From: Chelatococcus sp. YT9
GTDB lineage: Bacteria > Pseudomonadota > Alphaproteobacteria > Rhizobiales > Beijerinckiaceae
DNA: 64,000 nucleotides
Reading direction: 5' to 3'
NCBI RefSeq assembly: GCF_018398315.1
Contig: NZ_JAHBRW010000001.1
Location: 2,042,001 to 2,106,000 of the forward strand
Part shown: in pieces, positions 37,065 to 46,180 of the stretch
How positions within the stretch are numbered: the first letter of the stretch is position 1
Layout of the letters: each line of letters begins with the position of its first letter
Notes under the pieces: model-generated
Seen by the model: the letters and a program-made list of their open reading frames with translations, nothing else
Told to the model about the DNA's origin: nothing
Database searches by the model: none
Program-made: the position numbers and the translations under genes

Positions 37065-37607
37065 TCAAATGTCCGCCTCCATGGCGAAAACGACGTCATC
37101 GTGCGACCGCAAGCCGACCGTGAATCCGTTGCCGATCGGCCCGGGCGCGTTCTCCTGCCGGAAGGCGCGCATGACCCCCTCATAGACGACGACGCGACGG
37201 GCGATCTTCCACCGGCCGTCGCGCTTCTCGAAGCGATCGACATATCGGCAGGCAATGGTGACGGTCTGGCCGGGCATCGGCTCATCTCCGGCAACCGGCT
37301 TCAGCCACTGGTAGAGGATGCAATAGGTTTCCGCCGACGCGGACGACCCGTTCACATTGACATTTGGAAAGCCAAGGAGGTGCATGGACGCCTCGAACTT
37401 CTCGTGATGGGGACGGGCCCATTCGATGAAGTCGTCGACCTTGCCCTTGAAGACGCCGTGATCGTCATATGCGTCGTTGTGATAGGCCGAGCGCATAAGG
37501 TCGAAATCTTTGCGGTCCGAGCCCCGGCCGCAAGTCTGGATGACTTGGCGTATTTCCCGCTCGTCCCTGAGAAGTTGCAAGAATTCCTGATCGGCCTCTG
37601 TCGTCAC
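37065..37607 (-). CDS. SnoaL-like (NTF2-fold) protein
   Basis: Cytosolic protein of 180 residues of the SnoaL-like_4 kind. It shows the opening IRQVIQTCGRGSDRKDFDLMRSAYHNDAYDDHG, here an acid/base-bearing cone-fold pocket, and a closing WKIARRVVVYEG strand. Relatives include hydratases, isomerases and small subunits of ring-hydroxylating dioxygenases. It sits between a LysR gene and the TRAP genes, so it probably acts on the same compound. Confidence 0.8.
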   Translation of the reverse strand: MTTEADQEFLQLLRDEREIRQVIQTCGRGSDRKDFDLMRSAYHNDAYDDHGVFKGKVDDFIEWARPHHEKFEASMHLLGFPNVNVNGSSASAETYCILYQWLKPVAGDEPMPGQTVTIACRYVDRFEKRDGRWKIARRVVVYEGVMRAFRQENAPGPIGNGFTVGLRSHDDVVFAMEADI

Positions 37608-37764
37608 GCATGTCCTCCGATGGCCTGACGGTCCGGCGATTTCTGACCGTCGGAGCGAGGAAAAGGCTATTCAAGAAGCGCGTGGAATCCCAAGATTGAT
37701 TAACGATACATGTGATGCTCAACAAGCATCGCATGTGCAGGGTCGATCGACCAGCAAAGATGGT

Positions 37765-38688
37765 TCAGCTTTCGTCCGCGGCCTGGAGCGAACCGTCCAG
37801 CCGCTGCGGCAGCTTGAGGAGCTGCTCGATCAGCAGTTCCTCGACGGTGTGTATGCTCATCGATGTAGGCCGCCTGACGTTTACGCCGGAGACGATCTGG
37901 CGCCGTATCGGCGGGTCGGTCAGGCGAACACCGACCAGCCTGCCTTCTGCAACCTCCTTGTGCACCATCGAATACGGAAACACTGTGCAATACAGGCCGC
38001 GAAGCACCATCTCCTTGAGGACTGGGATGCTGTCCATCTCGACCTCATAGTTGGGCGAAATGCGATACGCGGCGAACCACGGTTCCAGAACGCGGTGGAA
38101 GCCGTTGGTGATGGCAAGCGGATAGTGGACGATGTCCCTGAACGGCACGGCGGCGCCTGCGCCGGACATGAGCTTGGCCGTGCCAACCATCACCATGTCC
38201 TCTTCGATCAGCTTCCGGTACTCAACCGACTTGACGGGACCCGGATCGGTCAGCAGCGCGATGTCGATGCGTTCCAGTTCGAGCCATTCAGCCAGGAATA
38301 TGCTAAACCCCTCGATGATCTTGAGGGTGAGACCCGGATATTTTGCGCGGGCCTCGGCGATCAGCGTCGGCGCAATCAGGTAGGACAGCGACGGCGGCAG
38401 TCCCACGACGACCGTCCCAAACGGGCCCGCGGACGTGTCGGACAGGCTTGGCTTGATCGCGCCGATGTAGCGCAGGATGTAGTCGGCCATCTCCTGCAGA
38501 CGGCGGCCGGCATCGGTCAGCTCGACGCCGCGAACCGTTCTCAGCAGCAGCTTGACGCCTAGCTCATCCTCGAGCGCGATGATCTGCCGACTCAGCGCCG
38601 GCTGCGCGATATGGAGCTTCTCCGATGCCTTGGTGAAGCTCTGATGCTGCGCGATCGAGGCAAAGTAGCGAAGCTGTCTGAGCTCCAT
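37765..38688 (-). CDS. LysR-family transcriptional regulator
   Basis: DNA-binding regulator of 307 residues. The N-terminal winged HTH is classical (LRYFASIAQHQSFTKASEKLHIAQPALSRQI is the region at residues 6-36), followed by a linker helix and a two-lobed effector-binding domain from about residue 90. It sits within the catabolic run on the minus strand, 69 bases after the VOC gene, and probably senses the substrate or a CoA intermediate. No T-N11-A operator could be assigned with confidence. Confidence 0.92.
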   Translation of the reverse strand: MELRQLRYFASIAQHQSFTKASEKLHIAQPALSRQIIALEDELGVKLLLRTVRGVELTDAGRRLQEMADYILRYIGAIKPSLSDTSAGPFGTVVVGLPPSLSYLIAPTLIAEARAKYPGLTLKIIEGFSIFLAEWLELERIDIALLTDPGPVKSVEYRKLIEEDMVMVGTAKLMSGAGAAVPFRDIVHYPLAITNGFHRVLEPWFAAYRISPNYEVEMDSIPVLKEMVLRGLYCTVFPYSMVHKEVAEGRLVGVRLTDPPIRRQIVSGVNVRRPTSMSIHTVEELLIEQLLKLPQRLDGSLQAADES

Positions 38689-38757
38689 CGTTCACATCCG
38701 CCTGGCGATTGCCCCCTCAAGCTCCGTGCTCACCCGACCACGAGATCCGCGCCGGCC

Positions 38758-39168
38758 TCAGCCGGATTCCTCGACCTCGACCAGCACGCCCTGCATGGCA
38801 GACGGCTTGAGGAAAGCCATGCGCACGCCCATCACGTTTAACGAAGGTTGGCCGAGCAGTTCGGCGCCTCCAGAAGCCATGCCGGCAAGCGTATCATCAA
38901 GATTCGCCGTCGAGAATGCCAGGTGGTGCAATCCGCCGCGCGGGCTCTTCTGCAGATAGCCGGCCAGCGGACTGTCGGCCTGCAGCGGCTGCAGCAATTC
39001 GATGTAGACCGCGCCGAGGTCGATGCGACGTAGCCGCACCCCTTGCGTTTCGTTCTCGAAGACCGGACCCGCCGCAATGCCCAGCACGCGCTCCCAATGC
39101 GCAGCGGCGGCGTCGACGTCCGGCACCGCCAGGCCGACATGGGAGATGCCGGAGACGGTGCCGGTCAT
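38758..39168 (-). CDS. VOC protein, methylmalonyl-CoA epimerase-like
   Basis: Protein of 136 residues with paired beta-alpha-beta-beta-beta modules. The motifs ISHVGLAVPDVDAAAAHW and HHLAFSTANLDDTLAGM carry the metal-binding histidines, and ELLQPL resembles the glutamate strand of methylmalonyl-CoA epimerase. Its start overlaps the CaiB-type gene stop by four bases (ATGA), so it is the last gene of that operon. It probably epimerises or isomerises an acyl-CoA of this pathway. Confidence 0.82.
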   Translation of the reverse strand: MTGTVSGISHVGLAVPDVDAAAAHWERVLGIAAGPVFENETQGVRLRRIDLGAVYIELLQPLQADSPLAGYLQKSPRGGLHHLAFSTANLDDTLAGMASGGAELLGQPSLNVMGVRMAFLKPSAMQGVLVEVEESG

Positions 39169-40382
39169 GCGGACACCTGTTCTTCGGCGCCTGCCGTCAC
39201 CGCCGCACCGAGTTGGTAGAGCTTGCGCCGGGAATCGGCATCATAGCCGAGCTCGGCCAGAATCTCGTCCGTGTGCTCGCCCAGCAGAGGCGGCGCGGCG
39301 CGCAGCGTCTGCGGCGTCTCGGTCAGCTTGAACGGGAAGCCTAGAAGGTCGAGTGATCCGGCCGTCGGATGCTCGAGGCTCACCACCATGTCGCGGGCGA
39401 TCGTGTGCGGATGCTTGAGGGCGTCGGCGACGCTGTTGACCTTGCCGCAGGGAATGCCCGACAGCTTGAGCTGCGCCATCCACCATTCGCTGGAATGGCC
39501 CTTCATGGCCTCTCCCACCGTGCTGTCGACCAATTCGCGGTTCCTGACTCGCGCCGCGTTGGTCTTCATGCGCGGGTCGGCCGCCCACTCCGGCTGCTCA
39601 GCGAGCACGGACAGGCGCTCAAACTGCGAATCGTTGCCTACCGCAAGCGCGATCTCGCCGTCATTTGTGCGGAACGTGCGGTAGGGGACGATGTTGGGAT
39701 GACCGTTGCCGAAGCGGCTCGCTTGCTTGCCGGAGAGGAGGTGGTTGGACGCGACGTTGGCCAGGAGGGAAATGCCCGTCTCGTAGAGCGAGGCGGTAAC
39801 GGCCTGCCCGTACCCCGTTATCTCCCGCGCCCGAAGCGCGCTCAAAATGGCGATGGTGGCATACAGTCCGGTGGTTATGTCGACGATGGCGACGCCATGC
39901 TTCATGGCCTCGCCGTCGACCGCGCCGGTGATCGCCATCAGTCCGGTCTCGGCCTGGAGGATGAAGTCGTATCCAGGGTCTGCCGCGCGCGGACCGGTCG
40001 GTCCATAACCGGTGATCGAGCAGCGGATCTGGCGCGGGACGCTGGCGCGCCTCCAATCTTCGCCGAAGCCCCAACGCTCCAGCGTGCCGACCTTGTAGTT
40101 CTCCACCAGTATGTCGGCGTTCCGCATCATCCGGTCGAGTATCTCGATGCCCTCGTCCGTCTTCAGGTCGAGCACGATGCTGCGCTTGTTGCGGTTGACG
40201 CCAAGATAGTAGGCGGCCTCGCCGCCGGCATGCGGCGGCCCCCATCCGCGCGTTTCGTCGCCCAGCGGCGATTCGACCTTGATCACCTCGGCTCCCATAT
40301 CGCCCAGCATCATCGTGCAGAGCGGCCCTGCCAGGACGCGCGTCAGGTCGAGGACCTTGAGGCCGGTGAGAGGACCATTCAT
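39165..40382 (-). CDS. CaiB/BaiF class III CoA-transferase
   Basis: Enzyme of 405 residues that moves CoA between carboxylic acids through an aspartyl intermediate. Signature blocks: LKVLDLTRVLAGPLCTMML, GAEVIKVE, NRNKRSIVLDLK, LVENYK, and the catalytic-aspartate region FILQAETGLMAITG (here the position just before is PGYD). It overlaps the CoA-transferase beta gene by four bases upstream and the VOC gene downstream. It probably activates the imported acid. Confidence 0.92.
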   Translation of the reverse strand: MNGPLTGLKVLDLTRVLAGPLCTMMLGDMGAEVIKVESPLGDETRGWGPPHAGGEAAYYLGVNRNKRSIVLDLKTDEGIEILDRMMRNADILVENYKVGTLERWGFGEDWRRASVPRQIRCSITGYGPTGPRAADPGYDFILQAETGLMAITGAVDGEAMKHGVAIVDITTGLYATIAILSALRAREITGYGQAVTASLYETGISLLANVASNHLLSGKQASRFGNGHPNIVPYRTFRTNDGEIALAVGNDSQFERLSVLAEQPEWAADPRMKTNAARVRNRELVDSTVGEAMKGHSSEWWMAQLKLSGIPCGKVNSVADALKHPHTIARDMVVSLEHPTAGSLDLLGFPFKLTETPQTLRAAPPLLGEHTDEILAELGYDADSRRKLYQLGAAVTAGAEEQVSA

Positions 40383-41122
40383 GCGGATGCTCCATCGTTG
40401 ACGAAATCGAAGATCGAATGATTCTTGTCGGGGAGCGGCGGCAGCACATCGAGCCGATGCCTGCGCCTGACATCCCAGGAAATGCCGGCAACGGCCTCGC
40501 CGGCGGTGACGCCGTGGGCGGTCGCGGCAAGCGTCATCTCGCCATCGTCGAAGCGGAACAGCGCTCGCGGGGTGACCAGGGCAGCCGGTCCGGCACCGCT
40601 GCCCGGCCTCACCGCGCGTACGCCGGATGCGGGATGGCCGGGACTGGTGATGTAGCCGACCTTCTCGACGAAGCGCTTCGGCTCATGCGGCATCAGCAGC
40701 ACAGTCCGGCGGGCTAGCATCGCGATGTCGTGCGCGCCGCCCGATCCGGGAAGCCGCACGGCCGGATTGTCATAAGCACCGATGGCCGTGCTGTTCAGGT
40801 TGCCGCGGCGGTCGATCTCGGCACCAGAGAGCATGCCCACGTCTATGCGGCCCTGCTGCAGCGTCGCGAACACGTCGAGCATCGTGCCGATCATGGCAGC
40901 TCCGCGCGCCACCGAAGGGCTGCCGGTGGACAAAGGCGGCTTGTCCGGGTCGGCGCCGATGACGCCCGATTCGAAGATCATAGTGATGTCGGGGGCATGG
41001 CTGCGCCGCGCTATCATCGCCGCAAGCCCAGGAGCGCCGATACCCACGAAGACGACCTCGCCGTCGTGGAGCTCCTGCGCGGCGTGCCAGGCCATCGTCA
41101 GCGTTTCGGCGTCATAGGACAT
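40379..41122 (-). CDS. Class I CoA-transferase-like beta subunit (IpdB/GctB type)
   Basis: Protein of 247 residues paired with the alpha gene, overlapping it by 11 bases. The MIFESGVIGA block holds the glutamate used as CoA carrier in class I transferases, and the SGGAHDIA and VGYITSPGH blocks are typical of the beta subunit. In steroid degradation the homologous pair IpdAB works as a ring-opening hydrolase, not a transferase. The neighbouring BadI/MenB-type hydrolase makes that reading plausible here. Confidence 0.85.
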   Translation of the reverse strand: MSYDAETLTMAWHAAQELHDGEVVFVGIGAPGLAAMIARRSHAPDITMIFESGVIGADPDKPPLSTGSPSVARGAAMIGTMLDVFATLQQGRIDVGMLSGAEIDRRGNLNSTAIGAYDNPAVRLPGSGGAHDIAMLARRTVLLMPHEPKRFVEKVGYITSPGHPASGVRAVRPGSGAGPAALVTPRALFRFDDGEMTLAATAHGVTAGEAVAGISWDVRRRHRLDVLPPLPDKNHSIFDFVNDGASA

Positions 41123-41981
41123 GCGCCGGCACCCCTGCTCTGTCCATCAGTTCCGCGCGGCGCTCGGGGTCGGGCAGCCCGCCGCCGGCGCGGATCGCGG
41201 CCAGATAGGCGTGGACCTTGCTGGGGTCGCGCGATAGCCGGTCGAACGCCACGTAGTGCTCGTCGTCGCGGTCGTAGAGGCCCTTCACGTAGGACGGCCA
41301 CGCCCCGAATGGCGCATGGACGACCGCGGAGACACGGTGGGCCGGGAGGATAGTGCGCTCGGGTTCGGACCTGATCACCGCGTCGTCGACGATCTCTTCG
41401 ACGGTAACGACCACGGATTTCGCCGCCCGCGCTCCCGCCAATGTGTCGCCCATGATGCCGTCGGCTTGTACATTGCCGTGGCGGTCGGCGCGCAAGGCGT
41501 GGACCAGCGCGACATCGGGCGTCAGCGCCGGCACGGCGGAGAGCGTCCCACCCGTGAACGGGCAGACGACCGGCTTCCGGTCTGCGCGCTCGCCCAGGTC
41601 GCCTTCCGACAGAACATGCGCCGGCAGGAACGGAACGCCGAGAGCGGCGGCCTCAAGCTGGAGCAGGAGCCCGAAATTGCTGGTTTCGGTCAGCGCCAGC
41701 CGGCCCTCGCGTATCGCCTTGCGACAGATGTGCGAGATGCCGACGCCGGGATTGCCGAACCAGCCGACGACGATGCGGTCGGCCGCGCCCGCCGCCACCA
41801 GCAGGTCGAACAGGATGTCCGCGCCGGTGCGGCAGAGCGTCAGCCCAGTTATGCCCTGCCGGATGATCTCGCGGCCAGCGGCAAAGGGAACGCCCTGGCC
41901 GAAGCCGCCGACGAAGACGAGCGATCCCGCCGGCACGAAGCCACGGATCGCGTCGCCTATCGACAGGACCTTATCAGTCAT
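41112..41981 (-). CDS. Class I CoA-transferase-like alpha subunit (IpdA/GctA type)
   Basis: Protein of 289 residues with the CoA-binding loop GGFGQGVPFA and the downstream ETSNFGLLLQLEAAALGVPFLP region of glutaconate/3-oxoacid CoA-transferase alpha chains. The closing VHAPFGAWPS segment also fits. It starts ten bases after the ring-hydrolase gene and overlaps the beta gene. The two subunits should form an alpha-beta complex in the cytosol. Confidence 0.87.
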   Translation of the reverse strand: MTDKVLSIGDAIRGFVPAGSLVFVGGFGQGVPFAAGREIIRQGITGLTLCRTGADILFDLLVAAGAADRIVVGWFGNPGVGISHICRKAIREGRLALTETSNFGLLLQLEAAALGVPFLPAHVLSEGDLGERADRKPVVCPFTGGTLSAVPALTPDVALVHALRADRHGNVQADGIMGDTLAGARAAKSVVVTVEEIVDDAVIRSEPERTILPAHRVSAVVHAPFGAWPSYVKGLYDRDDEHYVAFDRLSRDPSKVHAYLAAIRAGGGLPDPERRAELMDRAGVPAHVL

Positions 41982-41991
41982 CGAGGCCTAC

Positions 41992-42888
41992 TCAGGCGCC
42001 TGCGCGCTGGTTGCGGTCGTTCGCGAAGTCCGACAGGTAGCGATCGAGCGCCTCCTTGTTCTGCTTCCGGAACTTCATGAAATCGGGCTTGCGCTTGTCG
42101 AGGAAGGCCTGCATGCCTTCGATGCTCTCATCGGTGCCCCAGATGTTCGCCAGCAACTCCATGCCCTGCTGCCAGGATGCGTAGAGCGTGTCGGACTCGT
42201 GGTTGAGCGACTTCTTGGTCGCACGCAGCGTCTGCGATGAATGGCCCTTGATCTTCTCGCACCAGGCCAGCGTCTCTGCCTTCAGCTTGTCCTGCGGCAC
42301 AACTTTGTTGATCAGACCGATCTGAACGGCCTCCGCAGCGGTGAAGGTGCGGGCCAGGAAGATCATCTCGCGAGCCAAGCGCTCGCCAATGATGCGCGGG
42401 ATGTACTGGGTAGCGCCGACGGTCGGGCAGGCGCCGACCTTGGCTCCGGTCTGACCGAAGACCGCGTTTTCAGACGCGATGACCAGATCGCACCACAGGG
42501 CAAGCTCGTGGCCGCCGCCCATGCAGTAGCCATTGACCATGGCAATAACCGGGATCGACAGGCCACGGATCGTCATCGCCAGCCCGAGCATGCGGTCGTT
42601 CCACATATGGGCGTTCTGGCGGTTGAGCTTCATCATGGCCGTGAAGTCGCCGCCGGCCGAAAAGGCCTCGGCGCCGGCTCCGGTGATGACGGCGCAGCAG
42701 ATAGTCGGATCCTCGCGCGTCGTCGACAGGGCGTGGATCATCTCGTCCAAGCTCTGCTCGCGGAATGCGTTGCGGAAGCGCGGGCGGTTGATCGTGATCC
42801 AGGCAACGTTGTCCTTCACCTCAAAAAGGACATCGCGATAGGTGTCCGGGGTCGCTGCGGTGATGCTCGGCGCCATTGCTGTGCTCAT
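41992..42888 (-). CDS. Crotonase-family ring hydrolase/synthase, BadI/MenB-like
   Basis: Enoyl-CoA hydratase-superfamily protein of 298 residues. Oxyanion-hole segments are GAGAEAFSAGGDF and NGYCMGGGHELAL. The block FGQTGAKVG and the C-terminal TDESIEGMQAFLDKRKPDF are the marks of the MenB/BadI branch rather than ordinary FadB hydratases. BadI hydrolyses the ring of 2-ketocyclohexanecarboxyl-CoA; MenB does the reverse Dieckmann reaction. The start at 42888 has AAGGA before it. It heads the operon with both CoA-transferase types. Confidence 0.85.
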   Translation of the reverse strand: MSTAMAPSITAATPDTYRDVLFEVKDNVAWITINRPRFRNAFREQSLDEMIHALSTTREDPTICCAVITGAGAEAFSAGGDFTAMMKLNRQNAHMWNDRMLGLAMTIRGLSIPVIAMVNGYCMGGGHELALWCDLVIASENAVFGQTGAKVGACPTVGATQYIPRIIGERLAREMIFLARTFTAAEAVQIGLINKVVPQDKLKAETLAWCEKIKGHSSQTLRATKKSLNHESDTLYASWQQGMELLANIWGTDESIEGMQAFLDKRKPDFMKFRKQNKEALDRYLSDFANDRNQRAGA

Positions 42889-43128
42889 TGACGCATCCTT
42901 CCAGTGTTCGATGGTAAAACTCTCCAGATCGATACAGATGTCTGAAAAGGCGCGGAAAGACTGAATTGCGATCAATCCAATGCCCCTGTGCGATAGGGGC
43001 GCGCGGTATTAGCAAAATACCGAAACGGCATTATTGTCCCGCACGGCGAACGTCCAACATGCGTCGCGGCAAACGGGGCGCGCTACCCGGTTGCCACAGT
43101 GCGTTTTCTTGCCGGGGAGGCCCAATCG

Positions 43129-44532
43129 TTGACAAGACCAATTCTCTTTCGCAATGCCACGGTGATCACGATGGACCCCGCGCTGGGGGACATGCGCAAT
43201 TGCGACGTTCTGGTGGAGGACGGCAAGATCGCAGCCGTGCGTCCGAAAATCGACGCACCCGTCGCCAACGTCATCGACTGTACGGACCAAATCATCCTTC
43301 CGGGCTTTATCGACACGCACCGCCATACCTGGCAGTGCCTGCTGCGCAACACCGCCGTGGACTGGAGCCTGGGCCAGTATTTCGGCGGCGTCCGCGGTGT
43401 GATGGGATACCACTACACGGCCGACGACATGTATGTAGCCAACTATTGCGGCGCGGTCGAATGCCTGCATGCCGGCATCACCACGCTCTACGACTGGTCG
43501 CACAACAACAACAGCCCCGACCACTCCGACGCCTCCGTGATCGGTCTGATGGATTCGGGCATCCGCGCCGTCTACGGCTACGGCAACTCCAACGCCGAAT
43601 GGATTCCGGTCAGCGAGAGGCGGACGGATTTCGAGGACGTGAAGCGGATCAGGCAGCGGTATTTCTCGTGCGACGATGGTCTGATGACAATGGCCTTTGC
43701 CGCGCGCGGCCCACAATACACGACGCTGGACGTGGCCGAATTCGATTTCCTCACGGCCCATGAGCTCGGTCTCCGGATCACCGTCCATGCCGGCAGCGGG
43801 CATTGGGGCAAGAGGCGGCCGGTCGACCAGTTACGCAGCCGCGACCTGCTCTATCCCGAGACCGTCTACGTGCATTGCTGCACGCTGGCCGACGAAGAAC
43901 TCGACATGATCGCGGCCAGCGGCGGCTACGTATCCTCCTCGCCCGAGGTCGAATTGAACATGGGCCACGGCTGGCCCGTGACGATGCGGGCCCTGCGCGC
44001 CGGCTTGCGCCCGACGATTTCGATCGACGTGACGACATCCATCGGCGGCGACATGTTTAGCGCAATGCGGGCGATGATGGGCAATGCGCGGGCGCTGGTG
44101 AATGTGCAGGCGCTGGACAATGACGAGGTCCGCGACCGGCCCATCGTCACAAGCCGCCAGATTCTCGAATTCGCCACGATCGACGGCGCCCGCGCCTGCG
44201 GGCTGGAGAACAAAGTCGGCTCACTGACGCCCGGCAAGCAGGCCGACCTGATCGTCATCGAGACCGCGTCACCGAACATGTTCCCGTTGAACTATGCCGT
44301 CGGTGCAGTGGTCGAGGCCGCGAGTCCGGGCAATGTCGTAACCGTTATGGTTGCCGGCCGCTTCATGAAACAGCACGGACAGATGTCCGGTATCGACCTG
44401 ACCGCCACCAAGCGGCGGATGGAGGCCGCAAGGGACGGACTGTTCGAGCGAGCTAAAATTCCGGCGGACGGCTCCTGGTTTCCAATTCCACATGTCGGCG
44501 GAACGGACGGCAAGGTGCACAGTGCGAAATAG
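43129..44532 (+). CDS. Amidohydrolase-superfamily metal-dependent hydrolase (TrzA/deaminase-like)
   Basis: Cytosolic hydrolase of about 467 residues. Metal ligands appear as DTHRHTWQ, HAGSGHWG, HCCTLADEEL and the aspartate in ISIDVTTS, in the order of the chlorohydrolase/8-oxoguanine-deaminase group. The C-terminal composite sheet closes with GSLTPGKQADLIVIE. The TTG at 43129 is preferred for its GGGGAGG ribosome site; a GTG at 43099 lacks one. It is divergent from the ring-hydrolase operon. It may deaminate or hydrolyse an N-containing precursor before the CoA steps. Confidence 0.88.
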   Translation: MTRPILFRNATVITMDPALGDMRNCDVLVEDGKIAAVRPKIDAPVANVIDCTDQIILPGFIDTHRHTWQCLLRNTAVDWSLGQYFGGVRGVMGYHYTADDMYVANYCGAVECLHAGITTLYDWSHNNNSPDHSDASVIGLMDSGIRAVYGYGNSNAEWIPVSERRTDFEDVKRIRQRYFSCDDGLMTMAFAARGPQYTTLDVAEFDFLTAHELGLRITVHAGSGHWGKRRPVDQLRSRDLLYPETVYVHCCTLADEELDMIAASGGYVSSSPEVELNMGHGWPVTMRALRAGLRPTISIDVTTSIGGDMFSAMRAMMGNARALVNVQALDNDEVRDRPIVTSRQILEFATIDGARACGLENKVGSLTPGKQADLIVIETASPNMFPLNYAVGAVVEAASPGNVVTVMVAGRFMKQHGQMSGIDLTATKRRMEAARDGLFERAKIPADGSWFPIPHVGGTDGKVHSAK

Positions 44533-44990
44533 CTTCGCCAGCACTGAGGCTTCTTCAAGACCGGTTGGGGGTTCGTTCTAAAGCGACAATGCAGTCCAAA
44601 TGCCTCTTTCGACGGATCCATGATCCTCAGGATTTAGGCGAAGTTCACTTTGAGCGGTTTCTCGAGCACCGTTTCAAACACTGGAGCCCCGACTCGGGCG
44701 ACCGATCAGCGCCCGGAACTCACGTATTCGTCGCCCAACGTCTTATCCTTCCTGCCGGCTGCATCGCCGCCGCAGCGTTGGCAGAACAGCCGCTCGCCGC
44801 CAGTATACTGGGCGGCGGCGCCGGCCGGCAGCAGCCCAATCGCCGACAGGAGCGTGACCGATGGCACGTACGCATGGTGGTAACGACGGCTTGTTTCAGG
44901 GGGTGAACTTCGACCCGGATCATGGGATTATTCGCAATCTGAAATGATAGATGATCAGCTCATGGCCGGAAGGGGCCACGATCCCCTGGA
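44533..44990. other. Gene-free stretch before the IS66 remnant
   Basis: About 460 bases with only short arginine- and proline-rich frames and no ribosome site. It may contain diverged insertion-sequence DNA, but no family match could be made by eye. Confidence 0.4.
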
Positions 44991-45563
44991 GACCAGCCAG
45001 TCGAGGCGGCGTGCTGGACGCACGCGCGGCGCTACTTCCACGACGAGTTGCTGGCCAATGGCAGCCCGCTGGCGCGCGAGGCGATCGAGCGCATGCAGCC
45101 GCTGTTCGCCATCGAGGCGGAGATCCACGGCCAGCCGCCGGCGGCGCGCCTCACCGCCCGCCAGGCCCGCTCGGCGCCGGTGATGGCTGACCTGCACGCC
45201 TGGCTGGAGGCGACGCTGCGGCGGATCTCCGGCAAGTCGGACCTCGCCAAGGCCATCCGCTACACGCTGGCACAGTGGGGCGCGCTGACGACGGTACTGC
45301 GCGACGGCCGTGCCTGCCTGCACAACAACGCCGCTGAGCGGCGCATGCGCCCGCTCGCCCTTGGACGGAAGAACTACCTGTTCGCCGGATCGCTCGAGGG
45401 CGGTAGGCGTGCCGCGATCATCTACACCCTGGTCGGCACCGCGGAGCTGAACGGCTGGGATCCGCAGGCGTATCTGCGCGTGCTGCTGGACCGCATCGCC
45501 GACTACCCGATCAACCGCATCGGCGAACTCACGCCCTGGAACCTACGGCCCAACCCGGCCTGA
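44991..45563 (+). pseudogene. IS66 transposase TnpC, C-terminal fragment
   Basis: About 190 residues from the end of an IS66-type transposase: VEAACWTHARRYFHDELLA, AIRYTLAQWGALTTVL, the catalytic glutamate in HNNAAERRMRPLALGRKNYLFAGS, and the family ending WDPQAYLRVLLDRIADYPIN. The N-terminal two thirds are missing, so it is inactive. No tnpA or tnpB partner gene is seen upstream. Confidence 0.85.
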
Positions 45564-45607
45564 CCACCGTCAAGCCGCCGACGCCGTAGCCGTCGATGCA
45601 CGCTTAC
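44991..45607 (+). mobile_element. Right-end fragment of an IS66 element
   Basis: The transposase fragment is followed by 44 bases ending CACGCTTAC at 45607, the expected complement of the GTAAGCGTG end of IS66-type elements. The left end is deleted. Confidence 0.7.
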
Positions 45608-46067
45608 CATGAATCAGACAATCCGCGTCAGAGGAATCCCCCCCAAGCGACATGCGGCAATCCGTCCACACCACCTAATCCCTCGAAAGGAAAACATGCC
45701 GTCAACTCCGAAGAACGTGCGAGCCAACATTGAAACAGCGCAAGGTGGACAACCGTCCAACCTCCACTAGTAGTTTTGCGTTAAGCACAGCTTTGGCGGT
45801 TATCGCGTCACTAGAGGGCAATCGGCGTTATTTGGCGCATTTGGTGTGATGCGCACGCCGCACCCGAATGTCGCGACTGAACGCGCTGAGAGAGTGTGTT
45901 ACTAATGTGACGCATCAGTCCCGAAGCAAGATAGACTTCCGACGTCTTGTTGACGAGCGTTTCGATCGCTAAAGTTCGCCGTTGTCCCGCGCGACGATCA
46001 AACTTGCGTTCGCGCTCACTAAACGAGCGGCTCTCATGGACTGATCAATCTTCCATGGAAGTGTATG
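45608..46067. other. Gene-free stretch between IS66 and IS21 remnants
   Basis: About 460 bases, slightly less GC-rich than the surroundings, with no supported frame, repeat or RNA. It probably represents a junction of successive insertions. Confidence 0.4.
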
Positions 46068-46180
46068 TGTTAATTTCCACTGAGAACTGACCCAGTCCAG
46101 AGCGGATTTTCCATCGAGAAGTGACCCATGTTTTCACCACGTCTCACGCGGCCTACGCGGGGGACAGCGGAGTGATCGAC

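Noticed and set aside
39369-40421. 350-codon plus-strand frame opposite the CaiB-type gene
   Set aside because: Antisense shadow; CoA-transferase motifs on the other strand are unambiguous.
44565-44906. 113-codon frame after the amidohydrolase
   Set aside because: No ribosome site, no domain, composition unlike neighbours.
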